From contig OY829326.1 in the NCBI GenBank assembly GCA_963691655.1, positions 72,037,235-72,101,234 on the forward strand: a DNA stretch of 64,000 bases, written 5' to 3'. This DNA is from Toxonevra muliebris (lineage: Eukaryota > Arthropoda > Insecta > Diptera > Pallopteridae). Numbering within the stretch: position 1 is the stretch's first letter; every line of letters starts with the position of its first letter. The notes below the pieces were generated by a model, which worked only from the letters and a program-made list of their open reading frames with translations, had not been told where the DNA came from and did no database searches. Below are positions 36,908 to 50,209 of the stretch, in pieces. The position numbers were made by a program, and so were the translations under genes.

Positions 36908-38053
36908 CACCCAGAGAAATACTTACTTGGTTAGAAGAAAAACGGCTATAAAATTGAGGAAAAATGGGAATGATTTGGCGCCATAGAAACGGTTTCCTCA
37001 TTTAGATATATAAAATTTCTTTGAGTTGAGGAAATATTTTTCAAATATGAGAAATTGTATATAATTTAGGTAAAATTTTCCTCAGTTTGAGGAATAATTT
37101 TCCATAGATTAAAGTCAATTTACTTGTTGGAAAAGAAATCCTCAATTTATGGAATATTTTCAACAATGTTGTTTTAATTAAAAGGCATAGAAATCATGTT
37201 TTTTTTTACTTGTATTAATTTATTATTTTATTTTTAATAAGTGTTAAGGTTTACATGCATACATATTTTTACAAACACTACAGGCATTGTCGCCTTGAAA
37301 CGATCAAAAGATCCTTATGGCCACCAAAAAATTATAAATTGAACTTTATTGAAATTTATATCTTTTGAATATATTTTTTTTTTCACAATATATATATATT
37401 TTTTTTTTTCAAAAATTATATCAATAGCCACAAACCACTTCGCTTGAAATAGAGACGCCGACTTAAAAATTCAAAAGAAAAACAAAGCGTACGCGATTAT
37501 CTGCTAAGGCCAAAAGAGTAAAGCTAGTTTTTTGTATATACAAAAATTTAGTATTGAGAACATTTTTGGTATATTCGTCTCTTTCTTACATTTTCATTTT
37601 TTATGCAAAAATAGTATGTAAGTTTGATTACCTTATTTTATTCTAAATAAGATAATTTGTTCTTTTATGGTATTTTGATACTTTTGTTTTGCAGCCAAAT
37701 GGTGCTTGAATTTTTATATGCTGTGCATTTATGTTAACAATAGACCAAGTAATTCATAAAAGCTCTTGAATTAAAATTGTATGCAGAGACGCGTTGTAAG
37801 GACTAAGTTTTAGAAAAAAATTATATTTGAAGATGCCCATTTACCAAACCCATATTTTCTTGTGTTTTATGTACTTTTTTATCTTACTTTTCTTTAATTT
37901 TAGTTTTAACAATTTCATTGATTAAATTTCCGAAAATGAAGAAAAAACTTACTGCAAATGGAACACCATGGTTGCATGAAAGGAGCTCATTTTTCTTCAT
38001 TTTGAGGAAAATTTACTTTTTCTTTGTTCTAGAGATGGGTATTTTTCTGGGTG
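36908..38053. mobile_element. MITE-like element with CACCCAG ends, 1.15 kb
   Basis: The left end CACCCAGAGAAATACTTACT and the inverted right end CACCCAGAAAAATACCCATC are imperfect terminal inverted repeats. The subterminal TTGAGGAAAAATGGGAATGA matches the MITE at 7236, so the two belong to related families. Repeated GAGGAAA/TTTCCTC blocks resemble those at 7.2 and 11.4 kb. No transposase. Confidence 0.6.
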
Positions 38054-38525
38054 TGTTTGCTACAGTTGCGTTAAAGAATTCAGTCAACTCACTGGATAAG
38101 TCATGCCTGTCGTATACATGGTTTTTATAAAAAAAAGCTTCACAATTTCACTAGTATGGTCAAAAAACTTTGTCCAGAAAAATGTTTTGAATTGAATTTT
38201 TTAATTTAATTAAGTACGGAAATTACTGGTATCTATTTTTTTTTGGAAATATTAAAATTTCTTAACTGTGCTTTAATTCAATTGTAGAAATTTACTTTAA
38301 TATAGAATTGATTCTCTTATCAGGATGAAATTTTGCATCCTTTTTAGTGGTATTGTGGAGCCTTTTTTATTAAAACCACATTCCCCTCTTCCTCATCATT
38401 ATTCTCCTTTTCTCCCCAATTTTTTTAACTTAAACACTTCCTTTATTACCTTTAAATTTATTCCACATTTATAAAAACCGGTTAATACTTTATATTTCCG
38501 TTAATTTGTAAGCCCGTTCTAAGAT

Positions 38526-39256
38526 TAGTGATGATTCGATACAAGTAAATGCAAGTAGAAACTCGATACTTTTCATTCGATTCAAGTACTTTTTTTACTC
38601 GATGCTATAACATAAATATTTTACTTGGTATCGGAAAAAATGGTCAGTATCGGAAACTCGATACTTTGGAAAATATTTATTTAAAAAACTGAAATATTGC
38701 TATACAATATTTAAAATTATGGATCATTTTACAATATTTTACAGCAATCAATGATATATTTCAAAATGCTACTGCAGAATTATTCAAAATATTTCAGTCC
38801 AAATTGCAATATTTCAATGTATGCCAATATTGCAGTACAGTATTGAAGTTCGAAAAGATATTTCCGGCCATGCATGTAGAACATAATGTTTATTGAAACC
38901 TTTTCATTAAAATAAAATATTTTTAACAATATTTGCTAAATTAAATTAACGTCATTTCTTTATGATTCACGTCTTTTCAGTTGAAATATCTCAAAACCAT
39001 GATTTATTGACGAAAAACTCGTGTTGAGTAGTGTAAACTGTAGGCTCAACCATGTTGTATAACAATGGACCGTTCTGGCCTGAATGCTTTCCTTGACAAC
39101 CACTTAAAAAAAGAGTTATTTGTCTCTTTAAACGAGTATTCGATACAAGAACGTATTCGATACTTTTTTCCGATATTTTCGGTACCATCGACACTTTTAT
39201 TCGATACAAGTAATGAGTAAAAGTATCGATACTATGTGGGTATCGAATCAACACTA
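38526..39256. mobile_element. hAT-type MITE, 731 bp
   Basis: The left end TAGTGATGATTCGATACAAG and the inverted right end TAGTGTTGATTCGATACCCA carry TAGNG starts. The 8 bp flanks TCTAAGAT (38518-38525) and TGTAAGAT (39257-39264) match at 7 of 8. Both arms repeat CGATAC/GTATCG blocks many times as subterminal repeats. No transposase frame. Confidence 0.8.
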
Positions 39257-39264
39257 TGTAAGAT

Positions 39265-41685
39265 GAATATTTCAAACAAAAAAGTTCTTAACCTTTACTA
39301 ACGTAGAAAAACTGTAAGAGCAGAACTTTTTCTTTCAGAATCCGAAGTCAACCCCTATGTATAAGGCAAAAAGTCGAATTTTGTCGCACAATGGAATGAA
39401 AGTGCGATAAAAGTTAGTGAGTTTTGAAATTTTCATTGAAGTTGCTCTCTATTAAATCAATACATAACCAATCCAATGCCTTCAGAAACTAGCATTCCCA
39501 ACAAATGAAATCAAAGAAAAAATTATTCTGCGAAATATATAAAATTATTTATAAGCGGCTCTCAATCTTTCCATTTCCATTATAAATATACACTCTAGAT
39601 AAAAGTTTACCAAAACATTAGTAAAATTTACAACATAATTCTTCTTAAGCGATACACTTTCATGCCACATTCAACGCGCACTCACTCTCCAAATGTCAAC
39701 AATGTCAAGTGGATTTTCCACGTAAATTGCATTTAGAGATAAGTCAAGAACATTAAACACTAAAACTAACAACATGTGCGTATGTATAAGAAAAGCGGCA
39801 ACAACGGTAGCAGCAACAGCATTAAGTTGGCTGCGGTTGCTGCTGCTGCTGCTACCACCACACAATTTCCAATAAACTAAACAACATTAAAGAATATTTT
39901 TTGTTTATTTTAACACAAAAATATAGAGAAAAGCATAATTCTCAGATTTTTTCGCTTACCAAAAGATCCAAAAAAAAAAAGAAAAAAACAAACTCTTTTA
40001 AGGGGGAAAATGAGTGAGTGCTACACACATATAAATTTTCTATGAAAATTAAGCGCGAGTGATGAAGTGAAGTGGAAAATATTACCAGTGCAGCTTGGCA
40101 CTAGCTCTAATTCAAATAAAATAAAGTACCAAGAGTTTTGCTTTTCCTTTTCAGAAGATGATAACTATTTTCCTGCTAATTAAAAGGCGGAATTTTATAG
40201 AGAAATTAAGATCGGGAAAAGGGGGAGAAATAAATAATAGAAAAATTTTACCCCCTAGAGCGATTTTATATTGAAAAGTTTTACTTTGATGTGTTTATGC
40301 TTCGAAAAAAAGAACCTAGTATTCAAATCAAATGAAAATATCTTCAGAAAACAATGTTTGTCTGTCGCCTTGTATCACATTTCAAATGCCACACAATCAG
40401 GTGCTGACAAAAGACATAGCTAGCTCCCCTCTTATGCTGCAAATTCCAAAGCATATTCATTTGTGAGTTCAAGCAGCATGCTGAGATTTCTGACTACAAT
40501 GCTAACACATATGTTTGACATAAGAAATATGGCAACGCTGACAGTTGACATACGACAACTACTAAACTCCGTTACCGTTATGCACCGCACTGCAAATGTA
40601 CCATATCGTTCTTTGTGGTATTGACTGACGGTGACGCAGCAGACAATTGCATTTATCACAAGTGCGAAAAACGAATTCTTTTCTTTCTTGCATTGAAAGA
40701 ATTTGTCAATTTCATCATCTCAAAGTAAAATGAGATTTTCTACTTTGGCAATTCATTTTTGAGCTATCAACTGGATTTTTTTGTTCTTATGCTTTTTTAT
40801 TGAACAAAGACGTTTAAAAATGTTATGGGGTTTGAACCCTTTGACAGCTGTCAATTGTTATGCATTATGTGAGTTTAAATTGAGAGTATAAAATGAAGAA
40901 TCAGTGAAGCTCTTTAAAAACTGAAGATTGTTGGCAATGTTAATTTAATATTTATTGAATTTTGACATGTGTGCACTACTAATTATCTACATACATACTT
41001 TTTTGGTTTGATAGTGTTTTCAAGTATCGACCCTGACATTTTACTAAAATAATCCGGTGATTTTTTGATGTAACAAGTAAATAGCTTCAAGTGTCAATAA
41101 TTTATGTTTGTAGAGTTTAATTTCTAAGTTGTTGTTTAAGCTTTTTATGGCAAACACTTTGTTCCTCTTTCCATTAGAGATCTACACCCAAATGCCTAAC
41201 TTTTTTTGATTTTAGATAACCTTGAATATATATATATATAAGTACATTTGAAAACATATTTCCAGATGGTGTACTGCAAATAAATTTAACAGTCTCTTCA
41301 AGTGGATTAAAATATATTAAATAATGCAATAAAGATCTCGAAAATTCGTAATAGTGTCAATGTCACCATTTATTGTTGATAAGTTCATCTCTTTTTGAAA
41401 TATATGACATTGATATTGGTTCTAAAAATTGAGTGCCAATCTGGTGACATTTTTTTAATTTTATATTTTTTTGAAGTGGATTTATAATGAATTAAATTTG
41501 ATATATAAATGTAATAAAATAAAATTTATTGATGACCTTGCAGGCAAAGTTAAATAATGTATTTTTCAACAATGATATCACGTTCTTAACTACAACGTGA
41601 AACTTTATTTATTTCTTTGAAAATTATATTGATTTCTTTTTCAGTAACTCAAAAATCATTTGAGATAAAACTTTTTCTGTTCTTA
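39265..41685. other. No gene recognised
   Basis: The block 39290-39430 (AATCCGAAGTCAACCCC, GTCGCACAATGGAAT) resembles 43310-43400. A (CTG)n-like run lies at 39833-39853. TA repeats lie at 41228-41241. Frames at 39671-39865 and 40432-40659 are unsupported. Confidence 0.45.
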
Positions 41686-41689
41686 AAGT

Positions 41690-42545
41690 CTCTGAACTTT
41701 TTTCTAAAAATCTGAAAAGAAGAATTTTCTTCTGTTAGGATTTAAGAGAAACCTTTTCTTTAGGTTCAAGTCTCTTTGGATTCATATTCCCTCAGTTACG
41801 AAATGCTTCAGGTTCAAGTTAAAGATTAGAATTTATTCAGGCTCAAGTTAAAGGCCCAATCTTTTTCAAGATCTTTCAGGTTTCAGTTCTTTAATCTTCA
41901 CGTTCCTTCAAATCCAAGTTTCTTCAGGTTCATGTTTCTTCAGTTTAAAGTTACTCCAGGTTCCTGTACTGTCAGGTAAAAATTTGCTCTGATTCAATTT
42001 CATTCAGTTTAAAATTTCTTCAGATTCAAGTTCCTGCAGGTTGACGTTTTCTCAGATTAAAACTTTTCCGGGGTCAAGTATCATTAGCTCAAATATTCTT
42101 CACTATCAAGTTTTTTTAGATGCAAGTTTCTTAAGATTCAAGGTTCAAGGTTTTTCAGGTTATTTTTACTTTAATTTCGATTTTCAAGATTTTTCAGGTT
42201 ATTTTTTCTTCAATTTCAATTTACTTCAGGTTCTACTTTCGCCAGGTTCAGGTTTATTCCAGTTCATGTTTAGTTTGCTGTTTTTTAATTTACGGTTCTT
42301 TATGTTTCAGTTCTTTAAGCTTCATGTTCAAATTTCTTCGGTTTATTTTTCTTCAGTTTCAAGTTACTTAAGTTTCCAATACCGCCAGTTTCAGATTTGC
42401 TCTGGTTCAAATTTCTTCAAAATCAAGTTGCTTTAGGTAAAACTTTTTGAAGTTTCTTAAGGTCAAAATTTTTTTTGATTTAAATTTTTTCAGATTCAAG
42501 GCATTCAAATTCTAGTTTTTTCTTGTTCACATTTATTCAACTCGA
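41690..42545 (+). repeat. Degenerate minisatellite, TTCAGGTTCAAG-type units
   Basis: Dozens of imperfect copies of a unit of roughly 15-20 bases, best read as TTTCTTCAGGTTCAAG, fill this stretch (for example near 41760, 41808, 41915, 42020 and 42230). Copies differ in length and sequence, so it is an old array. A 131-codon frame across it (42041-42436) is a product of the repeats. Confidence 0.75.
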
Positions 42546-42552
42546 ATTTTGA

Positions 42553-43591
42553 TACTGGGTAAAGTAAAATGAAATATTGTTTGGGGGGGTTTTCATTCGA
42601 AGAAAATATTCATAAATAATTTTTATCAAACTGATTTTTAAATACAATAAATTAAATCTATGATACATTTGATGGACCCTATAAAATTAAAATTTTAGGA
42701 AAAATTTTCCGATTTTTTTTATTCTTAACCTCAAAAAAATGGCCAAAAGTGACAAAAAAAATTTCCAGAATAATCAAATTAATTTTTTTTTTTTTTTGCA
42801 TTTAATGCATTTTTTTTTATCGCAAAGGACATAATTTCGTTAACTCATTGACTTCCCACTACTGATGATGTACCCAACCTCAAAAAAATTATCAAAAATA
42901 GTAGAGGCTCATTTTTTTCAAATGATCATCATTGGGAATTTGAGCCATTATCAATGATAAGGAACCCGGATGAGGTTGGCTTATATTCCCTAAATTGGTG
43001 AAGTTACAGCATTGAAAGAGATCTTTCTAGTCGTGGTGCTCTGACCAATAATGCGTTATAAAATTAATTTTAAGATGGATTTAGCTAATAAGATGGAGTT
43101 TTTGCGAAAGAATTTTTCACGTTGAACACGAATCTGAGGTCAAAAACTTCCCATCACGTCACGTATTAGGAAAAAAAGTCTTATTTTACAAGGATCCGAT
43201 AGTTTTTTCTAATTTTATTAATTTTTAAACTTTTCAAACTGATTCAGGACGAAACTTTAAATCAAAAAAAGTTACTGACCTAGAAAAACTATGAATGCAG
43301 GAGCGCTCAATATCATCTACTCTTTTTGAATCCGTAGTCAAACCTCATGTCGAAGAAAACAAATCGGATTTGATCGCATAGTGTAACTAAAATTTCAAAT
43401 TTATTTTTTATATTCGAATTTTTAGAAAAAAAAAAAACCAATGGAAGTAAAAAATATCGTTAAATAGATTTTATTTTGACTTTTTTTCCATCCATTGGCA
43501 ATTAATCTCAAAAATTAGAATAAAGTTTCCACATTTTGGGGGGGGGGAGGGGGGTCAGAGCCCCCAAAACCTCCCCCTAAATACGGCCTTG
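42553..43591 (+). mobile_element. hAT-type MITE family, long copy
   Basis: It shares most of its length with 53063-53727 in the same orientation (GGTTTTCATTCGARGAAAAT, CAAAAAAATGGCCAAAAGTG, GGAACCCGGATGAGGTTGGC, TCACGTTGAACACGAATCTG). It ends with the same CCCCCTAAATACGGCCTTG at 43591. It carries about 350 extra bases (43195-43545) that are absent from the 53 kb copy. Its left terminus is diverged or lost. Confidence 0.75.
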
Positions 43592-44685
43592 CCTCCTTTG
43601 ACCTTGTAATGCAGGCCAAAAAAATTTATAACGTGCTGCACGGTGGCGTAACGGAGCCCCGGTGGCATAGGGACCCAAAAATTAAAAACCGTCAATTCAA
43701 AAGTTGGCAGAGGTGTATTTATTATTAAAATTTGATGACACTTTTTGGGCGAATGTTCAATGCCCATATTGTATCTCTGTCCATATTGTATGCGCTGGGA
43801 TTAACCCATTTTTAACAAGAAATATTTTCTCCAAAGACAGTATAATAGTTTTCTCAAAGGTTTTCTTTATCGGTCATTTATCGAAAAAGGGGGCTTAAAA
43901 ACCCATTTTAAGAGGAAAGGTAGGAGGTAGAGGAAAATTGTATATGCAATAATTGTTTATCTCTTTGTGCTCAACAACATTCCTTCAGACATCAAATTCG
44001 TATCTGTTGAAATAAAGATATTTCTTAATAGCCCCTGAAGACCCAATTTTTCCGAATTCAGGTTCATATTGTGGGAGAACTAGATGTGATGAAGAAAATC
44101 TGAGTACGTAGCCTTCATCAGCGACCGTAAATTACTATCAAACAAAAAGCTGAAATTTTGTTGCTGGGTATTTTTTTTATTTGATTAGAATAAAAATGTT
44201 TTAAAAGAAAAAGTGGTTTTTGCATTGATGTTAATAAAATTCTATAGTTTCATAAATTATGACTTTTGCATACACATATGTATGCTTAAAATATTTGTAA
44301 TGAAATTTTCTATAAGATAAAAGGGCTAACTTTTTATTACCCATATAATAGTTTTGAGATATAGGGCTTCAAAGTTAAAATTTATTTGAAAAATAACAAA
44401 AAAATTGAATTTTTTGTACCTATTTTTTATCATAACAGCAATATTACAGTTATTATTGGCAAGTATTAAACTTTGAAATTTTTGCCTGACTCTCATCTAA
44501 AATATGTAAATATCTTAAATTTATTGGCTGAAAATTAAAGTTTTTACCAGCATTTATGTGAAGGGTGTCAACAGTGCAGTTTTTTTAATTTTGCCATTTA
44601 CATGGAAAATTGGGGCCAATCGAAAAAAATCATTACGATATTCGGATTCTACGGAAAATTTTACTATAGAAAATTTTATCGCCTT
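43592..44685. repeat. AT-rich DNA with a dispersed repeat at about 43940-44130
   Basis: The segment 43940-44130 matches the reverse complement of 60740-60910 (CTCTTTGTGCT, TTCGTATCTGYTGAAATAAA, TTGTGGGAGAACTAGATGTG). The rest is AT-rich without coding support. Confidence 0.5.
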
Positions 44686-44689
44686 TCGT

Positions 44690-45287
44690 TGTGGTGAAAG
44701 TTTTCGTAAATTTGTAGGGTAGTGTTATTGCATTAGTTATAATCCGTATGCATTACAGGCGTTAAAGGCGACAATTAAAGTCAAAAATTTGTGAAAAATT
44801 TGGAAAAATTTGGAAAATTAATTATTTTTATTGAATTTGAGATAATAATAAAAAAAACTAAAAAAATACTTCCCCGTCATACTAGCCAAATAAAAAAACT
44901 AGCTATGAATAAGTAGCTACTGATTTGAATTTTTTATACAAAATATTTAATTACTTAAAATAAATTGATAAACAGTTTATTTAACAAGAAATAACTTTCC
45001 GGCTTCATAAAACTACGCCCATTACATTTTTTAAGAGTTTAGAGTTGTGGGTGGGCTGGACTTATCCAAAGCACTCAGTCAACGAGGACCAACTATACCC
45101 ACGGATAGAACCAGTAGTAGAGAGTAGAGAGACAGGAAAGTTATGTGGGGATAAATGGAAAGAAGAAGGTCTAGGGTCTCTCAACCTCGAACTTTTTTAA
45201 GGTTTTAAGATTTAATTTATGCCTTATACATCAAAATATATTAATCACATTTTTTTGAAATCAATCAAAAATTTCGGAACTAGATGG
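44690..45287. mobile_element. Relative of the 28.4 kb TTAA MITE
   Basis: Matches to 28480-28873 include AATACTTCCCCGTCATACTA, AAATATTTAATTACTTAAAA, CTTCATAAAACTACGCCCAT and the right end CGGAACTAGATGG followed by TTAA (45288-45291). A 150 bp GC-richer block at 45045-45190 has no counterpart in the other copy and is an insertion or a lost part there. The left end is not clear. Confidence 0.6.
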
Positions 45288-45291
45288 TTAA

Positions 45292-48200
45292 AAAGTCAAA
45301 TCTATTGTGAAATCTGACTCTGTTTTGCTTTTTGTAAGGATTTGTAAGCCTATTCCACTTTATCTTATCTTATTCTGATCTGCTCGACTTACTCTTCACT
45401 AATAGTGCAATCCCAGAAATACGTACAAGCTCTTCTTCTATTTGGATTAAAGTGCGTTTGGACCTCAGTGCTCCACTTCTCGATTCTGTTGTGGTCTAAC
45501 TTCTTTTTTCTTCCTCTTTTATCTTTTCCAGCCCGCTGTTATCTAAAGTTCAATAACAATTTTTCTGAAAAAATGAGAAAATTCCGAAAATTATATTTTG
45601 AATACCATGCACAAGTGAACTTCGTAATTTACCCTTTTCCAGCTACTCAAATCCTAAAAAAATAAAATGTTATATATCCAGTTTCGCAGAAAAAAAAACC
45701 TTCCAACCGTCCTAAAAATTTAGCACATTATCACTGAAAAGAGTTTAAAAAACAACTTTTTGGGATAAGTGCTCGTTCCAGCTGTCACATTCAGGGGTAA
45801 TCATTTGCTTTATGTATATTTTAGCTTTTTGATTTAACGATTTGATACATTTTCTCTCTTATATTAATAAATTAAAGTTTTTAATTTTGATTGTAAAAAG
45901 TAAAAAACAGAAAGTAAGTATATTGATTTCATATTAAAAATTTGATATTAACAAGAAAAAATAACAATGAAACTAGAACACAGAGTGAACTGGAATTTGA
46001 TAAATTTAGCAAATAAATATTAGAGTTGTAGTTAAATAGCTTATTAACAAATTTAAAAAGCGATTTGAATTTCCAAATTATTTTCACTAATCTTGTTATA
46101 CCAGGGATTCAGCAATTTGCAAATCGTGTTGGAAGGAAATCGTGCTATAGTGACATCGTGTTATATGGAGATTTCTGCTATCAACAAATCGTGTTGGAGC
46201 GAAATCGTGCTCTACGACTGCCGTGTTGTACGTGGGAAACCTGTACATATAATACTGTAATTGACAGACGAAAATAAAGAATATAAATTTCAACTCCTGC
46301 CTTGTTTTTCCGTGCAATTTTTTGACGACATTTGTCAAAGGGGAACTTGATTGTACTCGAACTAGTTCAAATATAACTCGATTTGAAAAATGTTTGTTTT
46401 TTAAATAAACTAAATTGAATTACCTACAATCTTACGTACTTTAGTTTTAAAAAATTACCGCTATATTCAAAATCCTAACGGGTGAATTTAAAAATTTGTA
46501 AAAAAAAGTGCTAAATGGTCGCTTTAGGCGCTAGGGGTGGATTTGGGTTCAGTTGTATCAAAAAAACTGGGTACGCCATTCACTTTAGCGGCATTTTTTA
46601 CATAAATATGGATATCTGAAAATCTTTTATATGCAAGTTAAATGCCTTTTCCATACAAAATCCCAAACCTATTGTAAAACATCCTTAAAAATCACGGTTT
46701 TCGGAGTAGCGCATCTAGTTTTCACAAATTTAAATTTTTTTTTATTTTAATTAGTTTTTAGCACCCTATTTTCATATTCTGCTGTCACAGTAAAGATCTG
46801 AAATACTTTAGCAAAATGTATGGAGCAAATAAGCCATCTAGTGTACATCCATACAATGCATCGAGGTTTTATGAACGATATTCTTCATTTTGATGAAAAC
46901 ATTTTTTTTTGCGTTAGTTTAATTCATTTCACATACGAGTTTGTATACAAAAATATGAATTCAAATTTAACGAATTTTCCAAAGTTAATTATTTAAATTG
47001 TGTGTTATTCATAAAAATCATTCTACTGAAAAAGTCATGAATAGCATAAGGAAGAAAATAAAACCCTACAAAATTTATATTGTAGTTATATATAAAATCG
47101 CATAAAATCACACACAAAATTAATCACACAAAACAAAATAAATGAATGAATTAATGAATGAATGGAAAATGACACAAACTTATTCTTGAATAAACATAAG
47201 AAAATTTTTAGGTAAAATTTATCAAAACGTCAAATAGACAGCATGAAATGTAAAATGCATAGAAGTGTAAAAGAAAACTTGAAATTTGTTGCGGCACTTC
47301 AGAAGTACATAGCAATAGGCAACAGCTCTTTGTATGTACTACACGCTCATTAAAACCCAAAGTTAAAATTCCCCCACAAACAAATACAAATTTGTGCTTG
47401 TATGTCAATGAAGAATAACATTAATTTGTTAAATTCATAAACTTTTCTCTCCATAGACAAAACGAGGCAACATTTTCTAACAAAAGATACAAAAAAAAAA
47501 AAAACGAAATAAGATGAAGATGATGCCGACAGCATCACGTGACATATAAGAAATTTCCCAAAAAAAAAGAAGAAAACAAAAATCTCAAGTCAAAGTCAAA
47601 AGTCTCTAAAGTAATAATCCTTTTACTCCAGCTTTGTGAAATGATACAATGGTCACATCATTCTGAGTATGTGTGTATTTTGTTTTTCACGCGGCGTGTA
47701 AAAAGATACAAAATTGCAATTAATTGAAACATGAATTATTAACAAAACAAGCGGCATCGGTGATGGTGACGGCAACGATACTGTCACGCATAGTGTCAGC
47801 GTTGACCCTTTGTGTAAAAGCCGCCACCAGAGCAGGGAAGTACAATTCTAAAGAAAAACTAGACACACAGACTGACCATTGTCTGAGAGGTTGTTTGTTG
47901 AAAGATATGGTCAAGGTAACTTTTTATTTCCATCATCATCATCATCATCATCTGAGGTTGGTGGTAGCATTTATTCGTGTGTGTGATTTTCTGCTTCCTC
48001 CAAGGATGTGTGATGCTGTCTTATCTCTGTTTGTATATGTGTTTGATGAGTTTGATATGACGCAGATGATTTTCTGTTGATTTATAAAATATCATTAATC
48101 TTCCTGTGTTTTTGTGTTTTTCTAGCGTTTATAAAATTTTATTATATTAAATTAATGCGTTGTGGAAAACTGACAAAAAAAAAAGCATCAATTGAATTTA

Positions 48201-48510
48201 AAAATTCCACATTTTTTTGAAAAACTTATATAAAAGTTGCTGCACAGTCTGATGTCGAAAAAGTGGTCAAGTTTCTTATTAAAATTATTCATTTCATTCA
48301 AAGTTTCCGTGATTAATCATGAAAATACATATTCATTATTCTTTCTTTTTTTTTAAAAAAAAAAGTTGCTTAAAGAAGTTTCTCCGTGAGAATTTTATTG
48401 TTAGCTAATAAAAATTCGAAATTTTTTTGTTATGAGGTTTCCATAAGATGTAATTTTTTGTAATGGTCCTACAATGCAAACAGTTGGGAAAAGCAGAAAT
48501 CGTATACAAT
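45292..48510. other. No gene recognised
   Basis: AT-rich. A two-copy tandem of about 60 bp lies at 46115-46240 (AAATCGTGTTGGARSGAAAT, CGTGCT, CGTGTTRTA). A (CAT)n microsatellite at 47936-47952 produces a His run in an open frame at 47724-48080 that I do not accept as a gene. Confidence 0.45.
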
Positions 48511-48512
48511 AT

Positions 48513-50209
48513 CACAGTCCAACAGAATTTTTGCAACAGAATAGCCACCCTATAATCCTGAAAAGCAATGTTGTATAGACCATTTTTGTAAAACAAACTT
48601 ATAGTCCAGCACGTCTCAGTTTCTTTTTACAGTGGGTCAAAGTTTTCTTATTTTGATCGAAGGGAGCTGAATACTAAGTGCAAAAAGTATTATAAATTGA
48701 TGTCTGAGGAAAATCTAATTGGCAAAGTTGTATCGTAGAATTTTACAAGGGTCATTTCTGTAGAACATTTTAACCCTTTAGCTCCTCTTTTTATGTGACA
48801 ATTTGACCCCTTTTTTGATGAGAACCTGAAAAGTCCTTTCAAAAGAGACATTTAAGGATTAAACTATTCCACAAAAATATTTGCCAGATAATTTCACTGG
48901 GGGTCACCCCAGACATAAAAGTCATATATATAACGGTTAACGGCTGCTAAAATGAAATAGTTTTTTACTTCTATCAAAATTGTAATTTACGTAGAACTAG
49001 CACGCGCTTGATATGTGATCTGCCGGTTCAATCCAAATCATGGACGTAGAAAATGCCAGTGCTCTTTCATCGCCTTTATATCAGGTAAGTATCCCACTTT
49101 TTCAAGTTCTACATATAACTTTTGGTATGAAAATTTTAGACAAAATTTTTTTCTAAAATTTCTTACTTTTAGAACCCCTACTTTTACACCCCCTACTTTG
49201 GGAGTTGGAACTCAACTTAAAACCGTTTTTCCGCCTTTAAAAAAAATACGCGTATGTTCGGTTATGCATTACTGCAGCATTTGCAGAAGAAAAAACTGCT
49301 GGTCAAGTATTAGCAGCAAGAAGGAGCATCGCTGCAACAGTCCGCTGCAACAAACGCTTTTGTTTCTGCAAAAGTTGCAGAACTGTATGGCCGAATACAC
49401 GTGTCTATTAGATTTTCGTTCTTATAATATTTATGAAAATTAGAAAAATCGGCGCCGGACACCTGGGGACGTCCCCTTGTTGGTCAAAATTAATGTTACA
49501 ATTATCTATAACATTTATATGTCTAAATTAATTATAATGCTGAATTCACTTTATAGTATATTTTATTTATGTGGGTAGGATGCTATTTCTTTTTAGTAAC
49601 CGTTAACCGTTATACATAAATAAGTACCCGGAAATTCTCATTTTAAATTTTCCCTCTGAGAATATTTCAAAAAAAAAATTCAGGTTGGCACAACTGTCAA
49701 CCACTATTCTGTGAATTTTTATTGCTATGTGTCATTTAGTTTGGTTACGGCGTCATTAAGAACAAGTCAACCTTTTGTATATATGACTTTTATGTCTTCC
49801 GTGACCCCTAGTGAAATTTTTTGGCAAATATTTTTGTGGAATATTTTAATCCTTAAATGTCTCTTTTGAATGGACTTAACAGGTTTTCATGAAAAACGGG
49901 GCTGAATTGTCCCATTAAGAGAGGAGCTAAAGGGTTAAAATGTTCTACAGAAATGACCCTTGTAAAATTCTACTATACAATTTTGCCAATAATATTTTTC
50001 TCAGACATCAATTTATAACACTTTTTGCACTAAGTATTCAGCTCCCTTCGACTAAAATAAGAAAACTTTGACCCTCTTAAAAAAAAAAAAAACTAAGACG
50101 TGCTGGACTATTAGTTTGCTTTACAAAAATGGTCTATACAACATTCCCTTTTAGGATTATAAGGTGGCTATTCTGATGCAAGCAAAAAGCCTTAATTTGT
50201 TGGGCTGTG
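48513..50209. mobile_element. Element with long (over 400 bp) inverted repeats
   Basis: The left arm (48513-48955) and right arm (about 49600-50209) are inverted copies with high similarity. Paired blocks are CAGTCCAACA / CAGCCCAACA at the ends, AGAATAGCCACC, ATTTATAACACTTTTTGCAC on the right, AACCCTTTAGCTCCTCTT and AACGGTTAACGG. About 640 bp of different sequence lie between the arms. I see no clear target duplication and cannot place it in a superfamily. Confidence 0.75.
49040..49410 (+). pseudogene. Possible two-exon gene fragment between the inverted arms
   Basis: An ATG at 49040 opens MDVENASALSSPLYQ and ends exactly at a strong donor, CAG|GTAAGT (49084/49085). An acceptor TACTGCAG at 49277 is followed, in the same phase, by HLQKKKLLVKY, a TAG stop, then QQEGASLQQSAATNAFVSA and KVAELYGRI to about 49410. 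The TAG lies where CAG (Gln) would continue a Q-rich run, so one base change may have ended the frame. I do not recognise the protein. Start and end are approximate. Confidence 0.35.

Noticed and set aside
47724..48080. 118-codon frame with a poly-His run
   Set aside because: The His run comes from a (CAT)n microsatellite, the opposite strand is also open, and no motif is seen.
49000..49035. RNA polymerase III B-box-like GCCGGTTCAATCC as a tRNA or SINE
   Set aside because: No matching A box at the right distance and no cloverleaf; kept only as a remark.
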